64,000 nt of DNA from Arctopsyche grandis (taxonomy: Eukaryota; Arthropoda; Insecta; Trichoptera; Hydropsychidae). Location of the stretch: assembly GCF_051622035.1 (NCBI RefSeq), contig NC_135365.1:14984001-15048000 (forward strand), read 5' to 3'. The notes beneath the pieces were generated by a model that was given only the letters and a program-made list of their open reading frames with translations, made no database searches and was not told where the DNA came from. Both the position numbers and the translations under genes were made by a program. Of the stretch, positions 40,901 through 52,900 are shown piece after piece. Each line of letters opens with the position of its first letter. Position 1 is the stretch's first letter.

Positions 40901-43900
40901 AATAAATAAATAGATTGACAATGGAAAAATAGCATGCAATACAACTTACAAATAATTCTCCTTCCCAATCGGCATTACACTAACACAACAAAGATTAAAA
41001 TATTTTGTCCTCATAAATTCTACATAACATTCAAATCTTGATATGTAAATGAAAATAAAGTCTAATCATAGATATAGAGCTATATATATATTATAAAGTT
41101 ATTCTATATCTAACAATTAAATCGAGTAAAACCGAAATAAATAAAAAATACGTCCCTTTAGAATCGAATAATGTGTCAAACTGAAAGACAAAGAATTTTA
41201 CACATGTTTGAAAAAAATTGGAGTCTTCGGCTTTCTTTGGGTATTTATGGAACGACACAATAAAACTTATGACTTTTTCTAGGAAGGATCCGAGTGCATA
41301 CTGCAGATACATTGAAGATATTTTGCTCATGTGCAAACGAAAAAAAGGTCTTTTCTCTTTACCTGCTATGTAATCGAATGCGAACTTTGCGAAGTTGCAA
41401 ATATCGAAAGCAATTTTCAAGATTTGTATAATTTTCGACAAAAATTATATGAATTTTTAGATTTATAACGGGTTTCCGGAAACCCATGGCAATCATTAGG
41501 GAGATACCACTGACTAGAGGTAGCCTTTTTGAAGATTTTTCTCCTCCGTATGACAAAAGGTTCAATAGGCTTTGCTTGGTGAAGGTTTGTGAAAAAAAAA
41601 ATATTTGTGGAAACACAATCACAATGTGCTCCGTATTTAGCCGACTCCAACTCTGGTGAAAAATGGACACCTGGATAATTCGAATAATTTATATAAACCA
41701 TCGGATCTCAACCTATTTGACTGGTACACCCATTGATGTATAATATAATGTGTATTATACATCAATGGGTACACCCCTTGGCAGTCCATTTCCATTTTTT
41801 TTAATTCAATAAGCCTCCAAACGCCACCCCTCACGTTAAGTTAGACCTGTAACCATAGCGCACTAAATCTGTTCTGCAAGTAAGCGAGAAAAAAGTGAGA
41901 AGTGAAAAGAAAATAATTTAATTGTATGAAAACAGGATACAGGATATAACGCAGACTTACAATTTCACTTTTTTTTATTTATATATTTCCTTTTCATGCA
42001 TTCTAACGCCCTTTTGATGAATCGATCTATCGAGTTATGGAAAGTTTGACTGTATTTAAATCTTTGCTATATTACATGCTAAATGTATAAATGGAGCATT
42101 TCTTGGCTGATTTTCGAGCAAGTTCAGCAAGGCAGTATTTTTCAGCAGAAGTAACAACGAGTCTTTAAAAATGATATAATTATACTGTATCATATGAACG
42201 TTCATTCAATAAAGTTGACCTGCAATATCAATTAAGTCAAGTCTATAGATCCGTGTGCCATCTACTTGCACGCAAACCATGACCCAACCGTTTAAGTGAC
42301 GTCACATGCGAGCGATTTTAATGTCATTTTCTGCACGCATCCAAAAGCGATGGAACTTACATGGCGTTTTATGTTTTGTGGGAAAGTTCAACCTTCAACT
42401 TTCAACTTGACTTCTACACTTGGAAGCCTAGACATAAGAATGAACGTTTGAGAAGAAAACTTGTTCAAGGCAATTTAGTAAACATTTATTTCAGTACCTA
42501 CATATGTGTATGTACTAAGGCAGCGATGGCAAATACTGGTCTGACTTTGAACTTTGGCTTTTGAAATGTTGATTAAACAGGAGGTCGTGCATACGATTTT
42601 CAGTACTGTAGATTTTCTCCAGTTAATTTCATCATTTTATGCACATATTGATGAAATTAATAGGATGTGAAATTGTATGTGCACATTCGATGTGGAAAGC
42701 AAGATTGATAACAAGAGATAAGAGATATAAAAAATGACCACTAACACGAAAACCATGTGAAATGCAAAGGAGGTATGTAAAAATAATACAAGTCAGACAT
42801 GTTGATCTTATTCATTTGCAACGACGATGATAGTCATCATGCATTAGTTTAGGTCAGGGTCATTTTGAAGGATAAGCTAGGCCAAGGCTAGTCACCGTTT
42901 ATCGCAAAATTCCTGGACGCATCCGTTTTGCGGAATTCGAGTATGCACCGGCATGCCACACAGCATGTTTGGTTCTTTTTAGCACAATGCCTACGTGACC
43001 TTGAAGACGACGCGAGTCAAACACGCCTATTTAATATGAAAAAGCTGTCAGCTTTAATATTAGAGTGTGTGCGAAACGCACACTTTGAAGAGAGGAAAAA
43101 AAGCCATTGCTATTTTTATGCAGGTGATACAAATGGACACGTTGAAAACAAAAAGGGATTGTTGTACTCGCTGAAAGATTAATAAGATGAGTATAGCATT
43201 GCTGTCGTTACACATTGATTGTATGGCGGCCATTTTTTTTTGAGAAAATAAAGAATTGTTTTATAATTTAAAAAAATGCTTTATAGGTTTATAGAGCGGA
43301 CCCAGAGTGCGCCGTTCATTGTTCAATTGTTGTAAATGCATTGTTAAAGGTTCGCCGAACCTTTTTTTTTTGGACTCTAGCTTTGTAAATAGAGCTAAAC
43401 CGCCCCGATTCCTGGAAAAAGCACGGTGTCTATCCGGTGTCTAGTAATAACTAAGCTTCGGCGCGACCCTGCGCACCATTGTTCATTTTTATGGTGAACC
43501 TTATTTTTTCTCTCTAGCTTTGTAGTTTGCCTTCTTTCCTGGAAAGTAGCCCCAAAACTCCCATTTTTGTTCCAAAAGCACGCTCCAATATTGTTATCGA
43601 TCAAATTAAGGCGATACTTATCCTTCTTGAATAAGTGATAATACTGTTTTATTTCTGAAATAGAAACGTCAAATTTTATACAATGTATATTTAATGATAC
43701 GATAGAAAGCACCAAGTATGGTTGACTGAATCGACTTCAAAATGGCCGCCGCCGTCAAATTTCATACTCAATTTGAGATCTAGAACAAAATTTGAGGGTT
43801 AAAAGATTTTTGTCAACTATGATACATTCTAATACAATTGCACAGCTTTACGCATCCAAAGCTATTAGAAAATGACATTCGATTCGGGCAGGTTATTGCA

Positions 43901-46900
43901 GTGCCGTCACGGCATATTGAGACAATCATGACCAGTTGAGTATACATCATGACCAGTAGAGTTGTTTCTATTGCGTGTACTTAATAAGTCGAAGGCGAGC
44001 CAAGTCCGATTTACACGCATCCAGTGATTTAGTCAACACACAAAATCTATTCGTGTTACACTGATAATGACGTTCTTGCATTCCACAAGCATCGACATTT
44101 CAAAGTATTCGGAAACAAGTTTCATTGTCAGATGTCGTAGTAAAATTATTTTTGGAACGAAAAATTCCAGAACATATGCGTATATCACAATGTGTGAGAA
44201 CGCTTAGTATACACGCGTTAAGTTGCAGTGCGAATTTTGTCAGAATATTAGCACCATAAAAATGGACTGCTAATAATTCTACTTACTACATGTTAAGGGC
44301 GAAAACACACAGCACGGAACGTTGAACGTCGACAAGTTCTCCTACATTTCTTCAAATATGGGATACACCGTTATCAATCACTGTCAAGCAAGGATAAATA
44401 CAAGAATACAATTTTACCGGAAACACTCCAGGGGGTCATTTTGGAACGACGCGTGCTGACCGTTCCATGGATCTGTGCAAGGCACGCCACATTTTTTTGC
44501 ACGTTTAAAACTATCTAAAAAAACCCATGTGCCACGTTTATTGCTGTGTGTTTTCGCCCTAAGGTTCGTCATCAGTAGAACTTAATTCAGCAACTGCACG
44601 TACATTTATATGTTCCGTAATGTGTATGTGACGTATTCGAAACAGCAGCAACCGATACGATCTATTCATTTTATACAGCAGCACACTGAAACGTATCAAG
44701 CAAAACCGGTTTTGTTTGGCCACTGGGGAAATATTCACGTACGACGTGACGTCATCTGACGCACTCTTTAATAGATATTTAAACCGATTTTGTCTTGCAA
44801 CAGGCGTAGTGTGAATATAATTAGTCTTTTCCGTGCAATGTAGTGCCGAGCTGATGACGTGCAGTGCTGGATAATACAAACGGACCTTTACTGCTTGAAA
44901 AAATATTAAAATTTTCAATACTTGTATTATAAGTAGACACCGGATAGTCACAATGATTTTTATATGAATCGGGGCGGTTTAGTTCTATTTACAAAGCTAG
45001 AGTAAAAAAAAAAACGTTCGGCGAACCTTTAACAATGCAATGAACAATACACAGCACCCTCTGGGTCCGTTTTTTTCAAGACGGCACCTTGGTTATCCGG
45101 CCTTTAATTATAAGATGTACAACAAAACGTCAAAAAATTCTGACAGGTCTATCTAGATAAGATATTGTAACGTGGGAATATAAGAGTATCCACTGTCTAA
45201 GTGCATTGTGGGTGAACAATAGAGACCCCAGATTAGGCTAACGGGACTCAGTAAGTGCCCGAAAAAGGATACGCTGGAGTTCTCATTGACCTGGGCGAGG
45301 GCGGGCGTAAACAATAGACCCGCCAGGGTAGACACATTAAAGGATCAGGGAAGCTGTGATGGGCAACTCGTCCTTTATAAGTACATAGGGTAGATCAGAT
45401 TATTTTGGAGTGAGCAGTGGATTCGTGTGGACCTCTTGAATCGTTGAATAAATGCTGTGAAGCGACTTTGGCCTTTCATTTGGATCCCGAATCCACCCTT
45501 ATGCAACAATATGTTAATACGTTTCCTTAAACTATACTAAATTCATACTACCCATAACTTTACTTCTCATTTGGCATTCCATCATTTCCAAAAGGTGATG
45601 GGAGGTCACTCGAGAAATACTATTCCTTAGACACCACTAAAGTAAACAGTAAAATGTTTGTCACGACGAATCAGCTATAAATTATAGCCTATATATAAAT
45701 CGATCAGGCATTAAGAGATAACATACGTATAAGTATTGGTCAAATTCTATAAATATGTATATACATATATATGTATATATTTATTATCGGGTTTTAAACG
45801 CACATTTAATGATCATTGCAAATCATACATCAAAATAAATTATGAATTGTATAGAAATAGCAAGTACATCAAAATAAATTATGAATTGAATAATCGGAAA
45901 ACAATGGAACTAGTAACATTTGCGACCTGTCCTTGTAATGGCCCGATAAAACAGACCAGGCGATTATTTTCAAGTTCAACGTATCGGGTTTACTATGAAT
46001 GGAATACCAACGGTATTTGCTAGGAGAAGGATTGCGAAAATTACGCCAGTTGAGTGACGTCATTGTCACGTTTATCGGATTGAAAAAAGTGTGATAGTAA
46101 CATCTGATGTCTCAGTTTACGATCCGCTATTAAATATAGTGGGTATTGAATTTCATAATATCCTTGAAATAATACAACGCGTGTTTGTTGTGACGGTTAA
46201 AATTTACTTCCCCTCAAAATAGTGTTTCTCAAGACGAGTGTTCCATGAATCTGTCGTTTAATGAATATTGTATAGATTTAACATTGCCAGAGGGCGCCAG
46301 CATTGCTTTCTACGCAGCATAGCTGCCGTTCGACTTGAGGGAATATAATTTAAATCTTTCGATTGTTTCTTTGATTTCTCCTTTTCACAGAATTGCAAAA
46401 CTTTATAAATGACGTTTTAAAATCAACGTGAATCTTATATATAAAAATGAAACGACGTCTGTAGTTGGTTTCTGATTGGCTGGACGTTTGTGATTGGTCA
46501 GTCGTTAAATATTTTTTTTTTTATTCAAATAAACTTAATAAAAAAAAAACTAATGAAGATTTATTTCATGGTTTTCATTTCATTTCTATTTAACGAGCGA
46601 AGCTGGGTAGCACCAGTAATTTATATAATAAAAATGGCATGAAATTAGTTTTAAAAAAATCGTGATGAAAGTTTTGTACTATCGTAAAATTAATAAAATG
46701 ATTTTACATTTGTATACTCATTTGACACATTTTGTGTATTTTCACATGCGGCGCATGACTAGGGTTGCCAGATGGTATCCAAAAGGAGGACATGTCCTCC
46801 TTTTCCATGTTTTGTCCTCCCTTACCTACTGTAAGTCCTCCTTTTTGCTAAACATCGGGCGGGACTTATTTATGATGATTTAGTTTCATGCATTGAGTTC

Positions 46901-49900
46901 TTGAGCATCAGAGGTGTAGATATTGACGATGTTAAGCTACACGATCAATTTTGTAACTTGATTTCATTTCTTAAATCAAAATCAGATGAAGATGAAGCAT
47001 ATTATGATCTGAAGTTGCACGAGCAGAGGACAATCTACTTCAAAAGTGTTAAAAACATTGAATGTTTCTCAGAACTGCTCAAGATCTGCGAGTTTTATTT
47101 TTGTATAAGCGCACATAATGCAAATGTCGAAAGAGTTTTTTCACTGATTAATACTCAGTGGAGCAATGAGAGGAATAGACTAAGTGTGCAGTCAGTTAAA
47201 TCTTTAATTCTTACTCAATACAACTTCAAAAACATGACATGTGAAGATTTTTATAATTATTTGTTAAAAAACCAAGAACGTCTTTCCAAAATTGGCAGCT
47301 CAGCTAAATATGATTAAAATAAAGTAAAATAATATAAAAAATTCGTTTAATTTCTGAATGTCCTCCTTTTTTTTTTACAGAAAATCTTCTCATCTGCCCT
47401 CCTTTGTCAAATTATCATCTGGCAACCCTACGCATGACAGAAGGTAAGGCCACACAGTCAACGAAGCACGCGTTTTTCTTTTTAGATAGTTTTGCACATG
47501 AAAAACTAGGTTTGACAGTGATTCTGACTTTGATGATATAAAAGAGAAACTTGTAGAAATAGTAAAATCGTACGAATTAATAATTTTATTTTGTACCCAG
47601 AAGGCCTAACAGGTAACCCCAAAGCGCCTTCCTGGTCAGAAACAATGTACGTTTGATACAAATATTATTAGTATTATACAAAGTACATAAATACATATCA
47701 ATTAACATCAAATTCGAGATTTTGAGAGAAAATGGGTTAGGTTGCCAATTTCTTGGAACCTTTTCAATGAAAATCAGATAAATTGGCAAACTCTGATAGG
47801 AAACGATCGACTTGGAGTCACAAATCCAAGGTCTGGCCAGCAGAAACCAGTGGGATTTGAACCCGCGAACACTCGTTTCAAAGCATTATATGCTAACTAC
47901 TAGTCTAGTCTGCTGGTTATAATTACAGGAAGATACGCCTCTCACAGCTGGAGTCCACATACGCATCTCGTGCTGCACTTTTGATTATGCTCTTACCATC
48001 ATATTTTAATAACATATTTGATTAGCTTATAATTGAATTGAGCGAAAAAGTACTAAGCTACAAGGAAGATGGAAATTTCTCATTTAACTATTTTACTATT
48101 GATCTGAGAAAAAGTTTACCAATAGATGAATTTATTTTAATATATTTTTCACAAACCCGACTTAATACATCCACAAAACAGGTTTCAAAATGAGTTTCGG
48201 CCCATTATGAAAAGAGTATCAGGAAATTTCCAATTCTCTAGTGTTCCAAGCTAACCCCGTTATAAATCAGGGTCAGGTTTCCAGCTGTGATGGGCGTATC
48301 TTCATATCATTGATAATTCATACGATCATATCATTTCGACAAGTTTCTACTAAATTTCTCCAAATATGGGAATCGCCGTTATCGATCACTGTCAAACCTT
48401 GGTATGTCAAGAGAAGAATAAAATACCACCGAAAACACTAGTGTGATTTTTGGCCTAGATGCCATAGCATAGATCAGGCGTGCTAGCGGTTTTTTACATG
48501 GCTTCACTACGCAATCGATTCAGTATCTTTTCCGATCGTTTTGAAACTTTGCCATTTTGTGGTTTGGTCAACGATGGAAATTTAAATCGTTTCTGATAGT
48601 TCACTGGTGAAAAATAATCGTAATAGACACGTTTAAAAATGCTACAATTTTGACTATCTTGCCGTTCACTGGTAAGTAAACTTATATATTTGCCTTTCCG
48701 CCACTCTCTCGTTTTGTCAGACTTTAATTATTTAAACGCCTATAACTTTATCTTTTGCACACTATATCTTATTTACGCGTGCAAAACTATTTAAAAAACA
48801 CATGACGCGTACATCTCTGTGTGCTGCGACTTTAGGCTACTCGTCAGGGCAATTGTATATAATAATAGGCTGTTTCCATCAGTGTTCAAATCAAGAGAGC
48901 AAAAATCCTAGCCTAAGTCTACTCATTAGGGCAATCCCAAATAATAATACACGCTCCAACAATGCTGAAAGCAAGAGATTAATAATGAAAAAAAAATCTA
49001 CGAAGTTAGCATTAGTCGTAACGGTAAAAGACAAAATCTAATCACATGCCTAATCACCCTCCGCTGTATAGTTAAAAATAATTAGTGAACCACGTGGTTT
49101 ATGCAAGTGAGCCGTAGCCATTTATATTGGAGACATTGCTTTATAATATTTATAATAAAGCTCGTTGATAAAACAAATTACACAGTGCACGATCGATAAG
49201 CCCAAACAGCGTCCCTACGCGTTTTTTGCGCATTTCAACGAGGTCAAGCTCAGACGAGCAGAGCAATAGGCATCGAGTTCGCTAAATTCGCTAATCGCAT
49301 TCGCCAATCTGGCCCTGTTTAGCGCTCAGACTCCGAATTATATAAACGTTCTCTGTGTGGTTATTGTATTTATTATAAAGCCACTTTCACGGTGCGCAAA
49401 AATTATGCGCGAACGGCACAATGGAAGCGCAAACGCACAAACGCCATTTTTGCGAATATTTTATAGTCTGTTGGTGCAGTTGTCGGCCATTTTGTTGCCG
49501 GCGCGTAATATGCATCTGCAACGCCATCTTATAGCGAATTCAAAACCTGTGGGGGGGGGGGGGGGAGAAAATGTCCCCGTTGGTATAAATATACATATTT
49601 TAAAATTAAAATCTTATAAGACCGGGGGAAGAAAATGTACCCTTTTGTACAAATATGCATATTTTTTTGAAATTAGAATCATATAAGTTGAAATGAAAAT
49701 ATTGATTAAATAAAAAAAAACGTAAACAAAACAATGTTTCATTATAAAGAAATAATATATAATGATCAAATAGGTAGTGTTTTTATATCACGAAGGCTTA
49801 TTTCAATAAATCAACTGCGCAGGTTTTAAGGTCTATTCATACTATCCAGCAGTTCACGGCTGCAGCACAGCATAGCAGCTCACGTAAACGACAATTTCTA

Positions 49901-52900
49901 TTCATACTATCCAGCACCTCACGGTTTACATATACATAACAGAGCGCGACATTACGACGCAATATTGTTTGCGTCGTATTGTCAAGTCAATATTGTCACA
50001 ATATAATGCACATCCACTAGCCACTGTGCTGGATTCCAAGCGTCCAGTTATAAATGTGTGTTTTAAGTTAAAATAATGTAAAATCTGCGGGATTAATTAT
50101 TTTAATTACCTATAAAATTTATTTTATCAAATATTTAACGTCGAATAAAAATAAATGCAAGAGATGAAAAGAATGACGGCTGAATGAACGTCATTCCAAG
50201 GTGGATTGACGCTTTCTCTCCTCTCTCTCTCTCTCTCGCATCTGTGAGGCATTCGTACAAGGGGCTTCCTGCGAAAATAATTATTTCTGTTGATATTGAT
50301 CAATGTTTTTATTTTGGAATGGCATAATTCGGATCATATAGGTTTTGAAGAGGAATAAATAAAATATGAAGACCCCACATTCAGTATATTTCATTCCATG
50401 GCAAGTATTAACCAGTAAAAACTGAAAACCAAAGTTAGGTTAAAATAAATCTAAATATATAACCAGAGAAACTTTTCTAAAAAAAAAAAACAATTTCATT
50501 AATTGAAACCTTCATGACGCTCGCTAAATTTGGTAACCCCAACCTTAAGTAATCGTTAGAATTCAACTCAATTACAAATCGATTAATGCGTACTATAAAT
50601 ATGCGATTTCTAAAAATTGTACGATAAAAATTCACTAATTGCCTTTAAATTGCGACGCAGATAAGAATCAGAAGTAGCGAATGTATGTAGTAAATCAACA
50701 GTCATCCAGCGAAGATAAAAATACAATATGTAGTCTTGTTAAAAGGTTAGAAATTAATAGGCATCGCATCATCTGCGTGTAAAGGAAGTACAGTTGCACC
50801 ACAAATGATAATCATTAGTTTAGTGACGTGACACCGGCACACGTGCATATCAAATGGATAGGAAAATTGTAACGACACTTACATCTTATATTCCAATGGT
50901 ATTTGTTTTTATTTCCATATTTTCATAATAAACTACATACGTTTGTATTCTAGTATGATTGAAGACGGCTAGTATAAAATATAAACCAACATTACTCTAC
51001 ACATAAAATAAAATGATAAGAAATACGAAAAGGCAATGCACTGGCGCGCAAATCGTGCAGTAGTCGCATATAATACATTTCAATATAGGAAATGAGAGAT
51101 AAAAAAAATACAGAGGAATAAAATAAATTCAAATGTATACCGAAAGGTTACAAGGTTGACTTGCCTATAGGAAAATTTTCAAGGTCAGGTTTTACAACTG
51201 AGGAAACAGATGATTACTGTTGTTATTTGACAAAACATGGCTATATTGTTCACATGACGGGTGAAACTAATATACATCAGGTATTCGTAATCGCATTGTG
51301 GAATTGGCAGACTATCTATTTTGATGCAGCATTCAAGTGCCGATTCTAAACAACAACAAAAAAAAATCAAATGCTAATATTGAACGTAAAGGACGTAGCT
51401 CACTTTCTGATGTCGAATAATTGATACCCGATGATGTTAAGGTATTGAAGTTGATGTGTGATGTATTTGACGCAGTTTTATTTTGGTTTGGGCCAGCAGG
51501 AGGTCAATTGGGATCGTTCTCCTTTCCGTATCCTTTGAGCAGTACATATATGAGTTAAGTTCAATTGGAGAAAAATCAGTGTCACATCAATGGAATACAA
51601 TGTTTCGTGAACAAAAATAGCGGGCAGCAGACTAGGCCATCGAAAAATTGGTAACTTTTTAGTGAATCGGGATCAGAAAAGGTCGTAATGTCTTTGGTAA
51701 TTTATTCTCATTGTCTGGATAGCGATATTTTTACCATTTTCAATAGCTCACTGGAAAATTTACATCATCCGAATGACCTGCCCCTAAATCTGTAACTCGT
51801 GTATACAGGGAATTTTTTACAATATCTAAAATTGAATTACAGTCAATTGTATTAGTCAATCCTCCAGTTCTTTGAACAGCCTGGAAAAATTGGTCATTCT
51901 GGGAAGCAGAGGAAAAAGAAGATCCCAACAAGATGAAGCGGCCAGATCAGGGTCGTCATAGGGAAAATGGCCGTTTATTCACTGCAGGATGTGCAGGGAA
52001 GGAGCATGATGGAAGTGAGATGACTGGAAAGACACGAGGAAAGCGACTGGAAAAAGTATGAGTCAATAAAACTTATTTTGTGATGGTAGGTCACAAATGA
52101 GGACTTGTTTTAAATCATGATATTTACAGCAATGTTATTATTAAATGAGGCAGGCACGAGATATGCAGAATGAATCATCAATGATCCGAAGCTACGAGAC
52201 AAATTATTTTCACAATTCGTGCCAACTTTCAGCTTAATGCAGTTTTCGAGCTTCCGAGTGCTATTCCTTTTTAATTTATCATAAAATATGTATTAATAAA
52301 TAATTAGTCACACACGTATTAAAATGAATAACAAACATATTCAATGTATAGCAAATATTGTTATCTATAATATCTGACACACACTAAATAATATACGTAA
52401 GTCTCACTGACTTTATCTACCACAGTTTCTCGGCTTCTTTAATTTTATCTCACACTTATCAGCTTGAAATAAGCTAGGTTTTATTTGTTAATGTAAATTT
52501 CAGTCGAATGTTTGACCGTTCGTTTATGATTACGACAGCAACATTCAAAAGTTTCTATTTTGATTCATTTCCTCGAGGCGACACCTATTGCCAAAGTTGT
52601 ACATATGTACTATAAAGGTGGCAAAGAGAAGTGGCCAATTTGATGACGAAACGTTTCGACAATAAAATCATATAAATCGACAAACTCTGATAGGAAACGA
52701 TCGACTCGGAGTCACATATATCCAAGGTTTGGCTAACAATACTGGGCCAAAGCTCGAACCCGTGACCCTTCAGTTGTTAGCAATATACCCTAACCACTGA
52801 GCTATGCTGCTGTAAATGTAAATGTATTTTATTTATACCTAAAAACTCCTTCATGTTGAACCATATGCCTAAGTGTTCCCAGAACTGTCGCATTGCTTGT

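Larger units (their letters stand above)
43297..45070. mobile_element. Composite bounded by ~115-bp inverted arms
   Basis: Left arm 43297-43413 and right arm 44968-45070 are inverted copies (GGACCCAGAG..., GGTTCGCCGAAC, TCTAGCTTTGTAAATAGA, CCGCCCCGATTC). The inside contains two further TIR elements (44293-44562 and 44561-44889). Target duplication not found. Confidence 0.55.
38641..52838. other. Mitoferrin intron 2, 5' part
   Basis: Holds foldback and TIR elements (39131-39685, 43297-45070), LINE tail, solo LTR C, Helitron-like element, hAT element and two SINEs, listed separately. 39690-43290 and 48000-52600 are otherwise AT-rich; an unexplained less AT-rich patch lies at about 51120-52080. 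Confidence 0.6.

Noticed and set aside
52785..52815. tRNA gene (A box TAGCTCAGTGGTTAGG, with B box about 50 bp away)
   Set aside because: No acceptor stem or anticodon arm can be folded; it is the head of a SINE repeated elsewhere in the window.
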